Positions 15,001 through 26,350 of a DNA stretch of 64,000 bases are shown here, piece by piece. The DNA lies in assembly GCA_013398295.1 (NCBI GenBank), contig VZSF01001070.1, positions 20,145 through 84,144 of the forward strand. Direction: 5' to 3'. A program made the translations under genes and the position numbers. The notes below the pieces were generated by a model. It did not search any database and was not told the origin of the DNA. It saw only the letters and a program-made list of their open reading frames with translations. Source of the DNA: Chionis minor (lineage: Eukaryota; Chordata; Aves; Charadriiformes; Chionididae). The stretch's first letter is position 1; each line of letters opens with the position of its first letter.

Positions 15001-18000
15001 TAAGCAAATAATCAATGTTAAGTTTAATTTTAATGTCTCAACCAGTAATAAGAAAATGAGAGGTGATCATATATGCCTCTCTCACAGTGAGGGAGAGTTA
15101 GTTTCTCATCGTTATTTACATTAAAACCCTGCAAGTGAAAAGGACCTTTATCGTGGGCATTAATGTTATTTAACCTTACACTAAGACCCTATTATTAAAG
15201 AAAATCAAACGTTGAAGTTACTGAAGAACTTGGATCAGAACTCATGAGACAAGATGGAATTTGACCCTTTAGCTGTACCTCATTTTTAATCTAATTCTGT
15301 TTTTCTGGAGTGGGAAAACTTCAAGCTCCTATTCAGTCCTAATGCATGGAGAAATGCTGGCTGTTGCTTTGAGCTGAGTATTACTGTATGAATTGCACTG
15401 AATTTTTTTCCATTTCAGCTTTATATGGCCAAGTTTTCAGCACCCCTGTCAACGTATAATGGAGCTCTGCATTTACAGAACAGAAAGCAGACTTTTGTAG
15501 GAAAAGAAAGTTAGAAAGTTAGCCAGCAAGGAGGGACAGCAGAGGGAGACTTGTAGATTTAAACAGCAGCAAAATTGTAAAGCTAGGCAAGAGCCTGTTG
15601 GTAATGACAGTGTCTTACTAATGAGAGGTGGAGGTTTGATTTTCTAAGGTCTGGATCAGTGAGGATTTGAGCTCTTGTGCGTTTCACAAATATTTGTTTC
15701 AGTCATGGTAATTTTGACGGGCTGTGCAGGAACACTCTCCAAGTTTTGGATGGTTTTGTTTTCAGGGTGTGGTGGGAAAGTACTTTTCCTTAACCACAAG
15801 TTTATGTGCTGAGCCCTCCACTCTCTCTCTCTCTCTCTCTAAGAACCACACAGTTTAAAAAGGATCTGCATGCAGGAGGGCTGCTTGTAGTTCCTCAGTA
15901 CCTTAGCCTACATCAGAAGCCCTGAGGGGCTGCTGTAATTCACAGGAGCTGGCTGTGGGCCACAGAATCATATGCCACCTGTGGACTGGCAGAGTTCTGC
16001 TCTACCTCTCTTCAGCCCCACCTTCTCCTGACAGTTTCTCACCTTCCTTGTGGAGGAGCAGTGTGATCTGTGCACGAACTCTTTTTTGATAACATTATGC
16101 TCCTAGAGAATTCCCCTTGGCAGAGGAGTTCTTTACTTGGATCCCAGCTCCAGTGTGGCTCCTACAACCTGAAGAGCCCTCAGCTGAAGCCAAGCTCACA
16201 CCCTGCCATAGAGTACATAGTAGTGTGTATTGTATTATCCCTTGTCACTCTGCATCCTCCAGTCCGGGGCCAGTGAGTGCCCTCTGATCATCTGACTTCC
16301 ACTTGTTTTCAACAGGAAGACCGTGGAAAAATGAAGGACCTTTTTACGCCTCATTTTAGATGGACCACACTGTTACTCTGGTTTATATGGTAAGAGGAAA
16401 TATGGGTCAGTGCCAGCACAGTTCTAAATGGTTTTTAATGGAGATATTTTACAGTGTCACTGAAATACAGCAACTTCCTCCTCAAAAAAACCCCCAATCT
16501 GTATTGATTTGTGATTTAATAAACCACCCAATCACTAGCATTCTCAATCTAATTGTCCTTCCGTTTTGTAAATGCTGATAGGAAATAGCTTTGAGGTGGC
16601 ACTTAGTGGAAGTCATCATATGCTGTGTTCAATTTTGATTGATGTTGTTTGCGATAGGTTTGACCAGCTGAGACTTCCTCTCTCATTTTCTTCTTTGCAG
16701 GTTTTCCAATGCTTTTTCATATTATGGGTTAGTTTTATTAACTACAGAGTTCTTCCAAGCAGGAGATGTCTGCAGCAGTGAGTACTAGTCTATCTTTTCT
16801 CTTTAAATATACCTTGTTAAGTGGTGGAATATCTTTATTAGCTCACCTTCTGCTGTTAGTTTGGAAAGGACTGTGTCTGTCAGCCTGAATTTTAAGGCAT
16901 CTGCTTAAAGGGTTACTTATTTTAAACATTTTTAATAGACTGTTCCTCATCTTCTACACAATGCAGAGAGGTCCTACAGTGTCTCTGAGCCTAAAATGTG
17001 AAACAGCAAGACAACCTTCAGGGGAGTCGTGCTAGAAAAAATATCTGTTCTTCTTGAGAAAAAACTGATTGAATAAATGTAAGTTTCCAGATTTGACAGG
17101 CCTAATTAGTTCTGAGATAGAGATAACTGCAGCTGCTGCTGTGGAGCTCCCAGGTTCTCAAGATGTGAAGACCCGCTGAGAAAAAAGATAATGGCAGGAA
17201 TCCATTGCCCTTTTTGCTACAGATTTTTGTGTTTAAAAAAAAAAAAAAAAGGCGCTTTCACCACAATAAGAAGAGGCTTGAAAAGTTTGATTCCCCAGGG
17301 GAAGTATGGTTGTATTCAGAACAGTTGTAACTAGTGAAAACTGACTGATGGTTGGAAAATTATAGGAAGAAAATGGATAGTATTGGGAGAAGACACAGAT
17401 CTCAAGCTTGTACAACAGTGTATTATTGCCTATTTGAGAGGTCTAACTCTGGTTAGCCTCCACAAAGGAGCATACATCCTTTAAAAGTGCTTGTTTTTGC
17501 AAAGACACAGTATTATTCAGTCTTCTCAAAGTATAGATGAAGTGTTAGTACCCCAATTTATGTAGGGAGAACCTGAATTATTGGTACTAATTCTGTGTAC
17601 TGTCGTGAGCCTTGGAATGAAAAATAAGTAAGCCTGTACAGGTGATAAGGAAGTGAAAGTTTTTATTCTGATGGTGATGGATGCAGAGGTAAGACATCCT
17701 GCCACAAATAAGATTATAAACGGCTCAGTTTCAGCTGTATCTTCCAGGTAGAACATATCTGCTGTGTGGCAGGGTCTTTTCAGTACATCCCTTCTATCAG
17801 TTTCAGTGGTAAGAGTGATAAAGACATAGCAGGAGTCAAGGAAGGTAAGCAGAGAAGAGATTACTTAAAATGTATTAAATGTTTGGTTTTTTTCCTTTTC
17901 CTCCCACAGTATCCAGTAGAAGGAAAGAAGTTAAAGCAAAGTGCAGCCTGACCTGTGAGTATCTGACAGAGGAAGACTACACCGATCTGCTCTGGACAAC

Positions 18001-21000
18001 CCTGTCAGAATTCCCTGGTGAGTGGCAATAAGAAACACCAGTTCTTCACTGTCAGTGGCTCAGTGTGACTGGAACGGGCTCTGATGCAAGCAAAGAAATG
18101 GGCTCTTCTTTCTGGCCTAATGCCAATGCATTTCCTGCAGCACTGGAGCTCCTTGCTTGGACCACTTGGTGTATGCAGCACACCCAGTAGCTGTAGCTCT
18201 CTTCGCTGCCCGTGTGATCACTACAGATAAAAATCACTAGTAATTGCTTTGTGAAGCTGTAATGGCCCATCTGACTATGGATTCTATCCAAGCAACATAT
18301 CAGGCATTCAGAGAAGAGTAACAATTAAATCAAAGTGGCAGAATCACTTGAACTTTCATCCATAAATGACTTCCCAGAACTATTTTAAAAGCATCATGGG
18401 TATAGTGAATCAATGGAGAATTTGCTCCCTAAAGCTCTGTGTCCGGCCTCAGTCAGGATTTTCAGTCAATTTCAGTGAATTTCAATGAACAGCCTGACAT
18501 AGGACAAGCAAGATAGTCAGTATGTAATAGCCGTTGTTTCTTCAGATGTAGAAGGTGATCTCTCAATATTAATCTGTGTGAAATAACATTGGGAGGCAGT
18601 GGTCAGGTTATTTTCACGGCTCTAGGTTATAGTTTCAGGGACAAATGCTCAAAGAGAAGCCATTTAAATAATGAAAAGTTGTAAGTCTATGAGTGATAAA
18701 TATGCATAGTCGCTACCTAATAGGAGGACTGTCCTGCCTAACAGTCATTCTGGGAAGGATGTCAATGTGCAGTGGGCAGAAAAGAGAGTGTGTGATCTTG
18801 GACTGAAAGCTGAAAGGAGTGATTTGATCCTGACACACACTAAGGTAGGGGTAAGAAATATTAACAGGGATACCTCTGAATATGGCACTGGCAACTCTGA
18901 TGCTTGAATAATCCCTACTCTTGCTAGACGTCAGCTTTTAAAAGAATGGAAAAGTTGCACAGGAGGGAATGCTTATTATTGTCAGACTTGCAGAGGCTGA
19001 TCTATTTCCTTTATCAAAGAGCAGGTGAGAAATAATTTGATGGCAGCATATAAATAACACAATGGAAAGAAAATGCTAAGTTCTAAAGAGCCCTTAACTC
19101 TAGCGGTAGGAAGATTAGCAGGGAACAATGGTCAGGAGTTGAACAAAAGATACTCCAATGAGACATAAGGCAGGCATTTTTAGCATTCGCATTGGTAACC
19201 ACTGCAAGAATCAGTCTTTAACAGATGTCAGAGTTGGTTGCTCACTCCTGCCTCAGCGTGTAGCCCCTGGGTGTGTGGACCAGTGGGGCTGTGAGCATGA
19301 AGCAAGACTCCCCACCTGGGACACAGAGCTTCTGTTTTCCTGTGGCACCAATGGCTAGTGCAACCCGTACTGCACCCCTGCCTGATGCCTCTGCCAGCAA
19401 AGTATTTTAAAGAAAGTGAAAACAACATTTCAAACCTAAATAAACCAGTCTAGGTTAAAAGTGAGCTGCTGCAGCCTCCACCTTTGCTCAATTACCAACA
19501 GTCAACTTCTCTCCTACAGGTGTGTTAGTAACACTATGGATTATTGATCGGATCGGCCGCAAGAAAACCATGGCCCTGTCCTTTTTTGTCTTCTCGTTTT
19601 GCAGTCTTCTGCTGTTTCTCTGCGTTGGAAGGTAAGTAAAGCACGGTGAACAGTTGGTATACCTGATTCATCCATGTTCTCTCTTGATTAGGGCAGGAGA
19701 ACTGGAAGTGGTGATTTGAAAAGCCATAAGATGGTCACGTTCAACTGGAGAAAGAATTAAGGATGGTGTTAAGTTTTCACACCAGAGTTTGGAAGGAAAC
19801 TAAAAGAATCAGGAGAGTAGAAATCTTTCACTATAATCTTGTGGACAAAACAATCCAAAGGCAAAAATAAGAGCTTATGTCTGAGCAGGAGGTAACCTTT
19901 GGACAATTTTTAAGTCAGATCTGATGTCGTGAGCGTCAGTACCTGGTTCACGTACTGCTCTCTGCCGTTCGTTACCTGTGTTTCCCCAGGCTGACTGCAC
20001 TGGGGCAGTGCTTCACAACCCAGCCCAGTCTCTGCCTCCCTTTCCGCTGCCCTGACTGCTTCACCTGTCACGGGCCCTCGGTGGTCGAAGTGCTGTGCCA
20101 CGATTACGAGAGAAGCAGTAGACGCAGACTGGCACAACCTCGAAGTTGTATAGAGGATGGCTGGTGGAGCTCGATGCTGGCATTGCGTGGGGCCCGACTT
20201 TCAAAAGAACTTGGGTTCACGTTTTGGTATCGTTCAGTATCTGTGTTTTATGCAGACTTTCCAAAGAACAAGTCAGTTGGCAGGTCTGCCTTTGAATCTT
20301 AATGGTACCAAATTTCCAGCTGAGCTCTGAGAGTCTGCCTCTGACCGCATCTGGCCTTCGTGCCACATGCATGTGACAGTGTCTGTACCTTGGGCCTGAG
20401 GAACAAGGAAATGACCTAACAGCCAGAGGAAAGCTCTCTGAATTCAAACCTTTTCAGGCGCAGTAAAAAAACCTTATAGTACAGAAATCTTGTAATAAGA
20501 AGTTGCAAATATCCAGCTTGTACGCAGGTACGTGGGTTCACGTCTTTTAAGCAGGAAAGCTGCACCCACATTTCCTTCTCATATGTGCCGTGTTTTTGTT
20601 AGCACCATTCATAACGTGGAATGTATTTTTCTTATTTAGATAAGCTTAGGCATTCGCTGCTTATTTCAATAGGCCGCAGCTGTCAGTTGGAATGAATACA
20701 CTTAGAAAACTGGTGTGATTGTGGGAATGCAGATTGTTTGGCATCACTGTCATATTAAAGGTCCAGAAAAAATACAAAGGGTTCATTAAAAAACAAAAGA
20801 AGTCGTTCTAACAATTTAGCATTTTTATTGCACTTGCCTCCAAGATAAACAAACAGATTGTACAGAACAATCCCAAACACTGCTCTCCTTTTTATTCTCA
20901 CAGAAATGTTCTTACTGTGCTGCTCTTCATTGCAAGAGCTTTTATTTCAGGAGGATTTCAGGCTGCTTATGTTTACACTCCTGAGGTAAGGAGGTTGCTT

Positions 21001-22216
21001 TTGTAATGAGAATATTTAAGGGGTGTGAGAACATGGTGGGAAAGTCATTTTTCTGACCTCTTCACAATGGACCTCACCCTAGATACGAGTTGATGATCTC
21101 ATTGTCATTGTCTAACAGAACTTGCTGTAGTACCACTTATTATTTTCCATTGGTTTAGGAGACTAGAGGGAAGAGAACTCCCCACCAGGGTTAATGGGCT
21201 GATGCTTTGTTCACAGGTTTATCCAACAGCCACGCGTGCTTTGGGCCTGGGAACATGCAGTGGAATGGCTAGAGTGGGAGCCCTCATAACCCCATTCATC
21301 GCACAGGTAAAATCCCTTTTCCTCTGAGGCTGAGGGCACAGGGAAGCGATGGAGAATCTGCTTTTCTGCTGTCAGGGCCAAACCAAGGGCAACCTGTGCA
21401 TGATGTGTTGAAGGAGGGTTGTTGTTGCCTGTTCCTTGAGGAGAGTTCACGTTCATCTCTGAATGTACCTCTTGCTCCAGAGGTGGGGGATAAATTACCG
21501 AGAAGCAGGCTGCTGGATGGATGTAAGGGCACCTTGGAAGACACCACCTGGAGATGGGATTTGTGAGAGGCAAGGAGTTTCTGCGTGTGGTGCGGTGCCA
21601 CCTTTCTCTTGAAACCTCAGGCTGAGGTCCTGGAGGATACAAACCTTAAGGGCACAGGGAAAGAGCTGGTCAGGGAGGTTTGGGGAGCCGGTCTCCACAG
21701 GGAGAGGGATCAGAAGACTCTTGTCAGAAGCAGTGGCTCCGCAGAGCACTAGGTAGAAAACTTGTGATGTGCTTAACTCCTGTCTGATACAAAAGGGCAG
21801 CAACGCCTCGTGGCACTTGTGCCAAAACAGTCTGGATTACTGTTCAATAGCTGTGTGTCATCATTGAGGAAAGAATTTACGCAGCTGTGCATGTTAAACA
21901 TTTCTTCCAGTACTGCAATTAAAAATTCTACTGCTACCTTAGTATTTATATTTCTTCCTGTGATAAGGCTCAGGAATACTATTCTATATTTTCTGCCTTC
22001 TTTCTGCAGGTGATGTTGGAATCTTCAGTCTATTTAACACTGGTGGTTTACAGTGGATGTTGCCTGCTGGCCGCTGTGGCTTCCTGCTTCTTGCCCATTG
22101 AAACAAAAGGTCGTGGCTTACAGGAGTCCAGCCACAGAGAATGGGGACAGGAGATGGTTGGGAGAGGATCTCATTCCCCAGGGGTCACCAGGTCAAACTC
22201 CGGATCACAGGAATGA
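86..22216 (+). CDS. SVOP: SVOP, synaptic vesicle 2-related protein (complete, 16 coding exons, 548 aa)
   Basis: MFS transporter-like protein of the SV2/SLC22-related group, found in synaptic vesicle membranes; its substrate is not established. Coding exons: 86-120, 4214-4374, 5968-6053, 7130-7228, 9198-9269, 9493-9617, 12336-12399, 13603-13728, 14800-14928, 16316-16389, 16701-16777, 17910-18017, 19520-19631, 20904-20985, 21217-21306, 22010-22216. They join in frame to 1647 nt, the same 548 aa length as human SVOP, and the product is nearly collinear with it. The N-terminus is [12 protein letters not shown] and the C-terminus SNSGSQE. Visible motifs: the MFS loop 2-3 motif with D145 and GRK148-150, a second DRIGRKK copy at 395-401, PESAR at 259-263, and PIETKG at 509-514. 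Hydrophobic segments from about residue 88 to 508 fit the 12-helix family topology. The start codon has G at -3 and +4. Every intron is GT-AG except intron 3, which is GC-AG. No disruption is seen. Confidence 0.97.
121..4213 (+). other. SVOP intron 1
   Basis: GT-AG intron of 4.1 kb splitting a Pro codon (phase 2). It starts GC-rich and then becomes AT-rich. It contains an uninterrupted C17 tract at 409-425. I recognise no other exon, RNA gene or transposon in it. The 192-codon frame at 121-699 is intronic read-through from the exon 1 donor and resembles no protein I know. Confidence 0.85.
409..425. repeat. C17 homopolymer
   Basis: An uninterrupted C run 289 nt into SVOP intron 1. Length calls here are likely to be unreliable. 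Confidence 0.95.
4375..9492 (+). other. SVOP introns 2-5, with exons 3-5 between them
   Basis: Introns 4375-5967, 6054-7129, 7229-9197 and 9270-9492 flank the exons encoding residues 66-151 (the second membrane helix and the first MFS motif). Intron 6054-7129 begins with GC rather than GT. Otherwise this is AT-rich unique-looking sequence, and I see no additional gene or recognisable repeat. Confidence 0.8.
6054..6059 (+). promoter_or_regulatory. SVOP: Non-canonical GC splice donor (GCAAGT) of SVOP intron 3
   Basis: The protein requires ...TGLAW joined to MADAMEMM. The exon ends in TGG at 6053 and the next exon starts with ATG at 7130 after a good TTCTAG acceptor. The only donor giving this junction is GCAAGT, which matches the known GC-AG subclass of U2 introns (C at +2 with otherwise strong consensus). 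There is no GT donor that keeps both flanking residues. Confidence 0.9.
9618..12335 (+). other. SVOP intron 6
   Basis: GT-AG intron of 2.7 kb splitting a Ser codon. I see no recognisable gene. Several short open frames at 10.35-11.0 kb on both strands resemble no known protein. Just before the acceptor is a 25-bp tandem duplication (12271-12320), annotated separately. Confidence 0.8.
12271..12320 (+). repeat. 25-bp imperfect tandem duplication carrying a branch-point-like TGCTAAC
   Basis: Two adjacent 25-bp copies (12271-12295 and 12296-12320) differ at only two positions. Each contains TGCTAAC followed by a TTTTTCTCAAT tract. The second TGCTAAC lies about 33 nt upstream of the exon 7 acceptor AG (12334-12335), a typical branch-point distance; the first lies about 58 nt upstream. 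Confidence 0.9.
15821..15840. repeat. (CT)10 microsatellite
   Basis: A perfect dinucleotide tract in SVOP intron 9, likely polymorphic in length. Confidence 0.95.
17235..17250. repeat. A16 homopolymer
   Basis: An uninterrupted A run in SVOP intron 11. There is no obvious retroposed sequence 5' of it. Confidence 0.9.
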
Positions 22217-25200
22217 TGGGACACGAAAACCTGCTGAAAGAATGAATGATAGGAGCGAGATCTCTTTCACAAAAAATCCAACCCTGAAGCATAGAAAGCC
22301 GACCATATTGTCACTGCCAACGTCATGTGTCAAACTGCAGGAACTTTTGGGTTGAACCTAAGCAAATTGTGTCTCTGCTGCTCTTTGCTCACACTCATAA
22401 AAACTTTCCTTCTGCATTGAGAGGCATTTGATCCAGCTATCATCTGAAGTTTAGCAGGAAGGGTTTTTCCTAAGTCTGTTGTGCTTGCATGGTCAGCTGT
22501 TCAGCTTAAAATGTCCCGTGTCAAGCAAATAGCTAACTGAATGCAACTCAGTATAAGCTGTAATTAAAATAATGTACTCTTGATGCCTAAAACCAAAAGA
22601 TTAATATTTATTGTGTACCTGGCATAGCACAGGGTGGATTCCATACACTACAGAATAGGTTTTATTACTTAGATGCCTGCCTTGCACTTTTTAGCCATCG
22701 ATGACAACGACGACAACAAAATGTGATAATGGCAAATCAACCAATGCTTTCTAGTTCCCTTGCTTATGGGTTCTGTTCTCGAGAATTAACAGGCACTGAT
22801 TGATTGGAAAGGATTTTCTGAATGTTTCTCCCATCCAAGGCAGGTAGTTTGAGTCAGTGAGGAGTGGTATTTGTTGCAGAGATGGAACCTTATATAAGAA
22901 ATGTAAATCCTCGTGGTTTGGAGCAGAATTTGACTTTTCTAACATTGCCAGAATCATTGAGCACTCTGTCTGTTGCTTGGTGAAGACTGCTTCAGCTGTA
23001 CTGGTGTCTCTTTGTGTGTGGAGATGCACGCTGTGGTTTTCTGCATGGGTCCAGGTATGTTTCTGCTCAATTTGCCTAAGTATGTTCTTGCGGTGGTGTG
23101 GCCAAAACCTTTGATAAAAATGCCTCAGTCTGAACAGCTGCATGTAGAAGTTTGGATGCAGCTGCTTCCAGGTGTCTCCCAACAGAAGCTGGCCTCCTGA
23201 CAGCTGGACAGAACTTTTTGATAGCTGCTGCTTTTTTCACTGTCTGTAACGTCAAGCTGGCGACAAAGGAATGTAGCTGGCATCATGTAAACGAACAAAA
23301 ATCATGGGAAGAGCCGAACTGCAGTCATCCTAAGATGAGGAACTTCACTCCTTCAGATGTCACTCCTCCAGGTCGATAATTCTGCTCTTGTCAGAGAGTG
23401 TAACAGTTCAGGTGAGGATAAGTTTTGTCTCGTTTCTCAGAAATCTGTCACTATGCAGGAAGTCAGATTTCAGAGTCTGTGGATGTGCAGTGACGAAACG
23501 CATAAGGAAGCTGAGACATGCCTCATCCATGTCTGAGTCTATTTTCAGGATTCCAGACTATGGAGCACAGAACCAAATGTAAGTGAGATGGACTAAATGC
23601 TAATCACTAGGCTGTGGGAAGCAATACATTTTTATAGTATGTGTGGTCAGTTGTCTCACATAAACATAGGTAAGTGTGCAACAAATTTTTGCTCAGTAGA
23701 ATATTTTAAGTATTCTTTTCTGGCCCCATTTCTGTGGGGCAAGAATAGGTCACTGAGTCCACGTTTGGGTGCAATACAAATGAACACAGTTGGGGTTCAG
23801 CTTTCACTTAGGGCTTTACAGCACTGCAGTGCAGTATAATGCTCCCAGGCACGTCAGGCTGTTTGTTTATAGCACTGAAGGACAATTAGAAGTGGATAAT
23901 TCCTTAAAGAAACTGAGGAAACTCAGACTAATAAAAAAAGGCCAAAGGGGTTATGGCTATTCTGTGGGGGGGTGTCTTCTGCTGAGAAAAGTTAGACAAG
24001 GCACCAAAATGTCCATCCATTAATTTATCACTCAGTGATGGTAACTGCAATGAAAGACTCCAGAAGCGGTTGGTCTAAACAGGCAAACTTTCTTTTTCAC
24101 AGTCATACAAAAATGCAATTCAGCTCACAGGGGATCCCACTTTAGATGTGGCTGACGACATAGAACCACACTGTCTATTCTGGTGGCTGTTGCCGTGTGC
24201 TGGGTTGGTTTTCTCTGTCTCTGCTGTCTCCCTGTCCTGTGTGCTCAGTGTCCAGCAAGCTCAACCACCAGTCAGTCCCCAGTAAACAGACAGGGCTCTC
24301 ACAGCACTGGCAACCAGTGCAAATAATTTGTTTTCATCTCCTTCTGTCAGGCTGTAGTTGGATAATTCTCCCAAATGCACTATGCAACTGGGATAGCTCG
24401 GTGCTGCTTCACTGAGTAGAGATAGATGGACTTGCTTCCCTTGGACTGTCCCTCCCATGTGCGAGAGATGGACAGGACATTGGCAGTGAGGAGGCAATTC
24501 CTGGGTGGATTTAGCTCAGTTATTAGACAACACATGTGACCAGCGAGCTAGAAAACCTGCTTTGTCTTTGCATAGTGTGGACCATCCACCCTTTAATGAC
24601 AATTCTGGCTACCATCTTCCTCCTCCTGCTGGTGAAGGTGCCTGAGAACACACCACTCCACACCTGACAGGGGCACATCCAGATGCCTATGTGTCTCTCG
24701 TCACCTGGGCTTGCCATTAGCCTTGTTTCCAGTTAGGGATACACCCCAAAACCGGGTGGGCTCTAGGAGAATTCAGCGGCGTGTAAGCCTGCATTAGAAG
24801 TGAGAACGAAAATAACACGCGTGACATCCACGGCCTGAAGGAATGCCACCGTACAGCCTCGCTGCTAAGTTAGTTTGTCTGTTATTGAGCGCCTTTAGTT
24901 AAAATTCTGCTTTTCCAGTGTTAACGTTCACATATCGCTGCATTTTTTTGAGTCAATATTCAACAGTTTTAAAGGACTGCGTTGCAATGGCCTTCAAAGT
25001 GTGCATTCGGAGAGTTTTAGGTGAAGTATACATCTCTCATAAATTTGCACATATGTATACTTCAGATAAAGTATTTCCTAGGTAAAGATTTATAGGTAAT
25101 GCAAAACCTTTTCATGCTGTTGAGTAGTTCACTTTTAACCTGTGACATTTACAGTATTAAAAGAAAATTGAAGGCATTTTTGCTTTTCACTTTTTATGAA

Positions 25201-26009
25201 TTCTGCATTGAAAATGTATATAATGATGTAAATGCCAAGATAGGGCCTGCTGAGACAACTTCATACTCTGGGTCTTTGATATAAAGCATGATCCAAAGGT
25301 CACTGAAGTCTGGGACAATCTCCCATGGATATTTGTTGGCTTTGGATCAGCTAAATGGAGGAAGATAGGTAGGAGCCCGTCACAGCTGATCCCGCCTCAC
25401 TGAAATCAGTAGGAGCCTATTGGGCACTGAAGAAACTGAAGTTCAGGTTTTGCAGGTCCTTGCATATTATTACTAATGGAAGGACATTTTAGATTGTTCA
25501 CTGAAAAACAAGAACATTTGGGTTGATACACAATAGCCTATAAATAATCACAAGTCATATTTTGTTAATATGGTAACACCATTGATGTATATAATAAGCT
25601 TCCAAAGATTGTTTTACACACTGTCAAGTATTTTTCACTGATGAAGGAGTTACTATAGCTAGTTCATTTGAAACAATAAAGTGAGATAATTTTGAATTAA
25701 AATTGAGAGCAAACAGAATTGTGGGATTCAGAGATTTGCTAACTGTCCAATGTATTAATGTGCAAAGCTGTTGTGGGAAAAATAATTCTCCAAGTGTGCT
25801 TTGATGGAATGATTTATTATTCCTAAATGCTTGCCGAAAGAACATTGAATGTTTTCCTGTGTTTGAATGTACAGTTTCTAAGCTGGATACATTTTAATGT
25901 TTAAAAACTTTGTGTATATCAAGCTTGTTGTAAAATACTCCTTTTGTTCCTATGTTACTGATGCAACATTGGATAGTTTAATTCCACACTAGATATTTTA
26001 TGTTAAAGA

Positions 26010-26015
26010 AATAAA
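26010..26015 (+). other. SVOP: Candidate poly(A) signal AATAAA (SVOP)
   Basis: A canonical hexamer at the end of a long AT-rich tract. It is followed by T-rich and then GT-rich sequence. Confidence 0.45.
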
Positions 26016-26326
26016 TAGTTTTTTCAGTAAAAATGCCTCTGGCTGTTCTGTGGGACTTTTATGAAGGGTCAGTAACTTTACCATTTTTTTTTGTCTTGAT
26101 GTTCAGAGATTTGAGATGCGTGCTGCCGTGTGGACTCAGCTGGATGTGCAAGGCCTCGGCACTTTGTAGATCTGACTCATTTTGTGTGTTTCATGTGTCT
26201 GGTCATAAAGAAAAGTCACAGGATTTATGTTCGCATTATAAGTAACCTCATAGATAACTACAGCTAAATATTTTCAAAATTATCTTCAGATCTTTAGTTG
26301 CTTTTTGCATTTAATTCATTTTGGAC

Positions 26327-26332
26327 AATAAA
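26327..26332 (+). other. SVOP: Candidate distal poly(A) signal AATAAA (SVOP)
   Basis: A canonical hexamer followed within 40 nt by a T/GT-rich element. Beyond it base composition shifts towards ordinary intergenic sequence. Confidence 0.45.
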
Positions 26333-26350
26333 AACCAGACAGTTTTGCTT

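Larger units (their letters stand above)
12400..22009 (+). other. SVOP introns 7-15, interspersed with exons 8-15
   Basis: Introns: 12400-13602, 13729-14799, 14929-16315, 16390-16700, 16778-17909, 18018-19519, 19632-20903, 20986-21216, 21307-22009. All are GT-AG. They contain a (CT)10 microsatellite at 15821-15840 and an A16 run at 17235-17250. I recognise no nested gene or transposon. Confidence 0.8.
22217..26350 (+). other. SVOP: Probable SVOP 3' UTR
   Basis: AT-rich, gene-free sequence after the SVOP stop. Candidate poly(A) signals are ATTAAA at 22563-22568, AATAAA at 23930-23935, AATAAA at 25675-25680, AATAAA at 26010-26015 and AATAAA at 26327-26332. The last two have T/GT-rich sequence downstream and are the best candidates for a distal end. 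Extended 3' UTRs are common in neuronal genes. The extent given here is an inference; no transcript data are available. Confidence 0.45.

Noticed and set aside
17235..17250. A16 run as the tail of a retroposed pseudogene
   Set aside because: No coding similarity or target-site duplication was found next to it.
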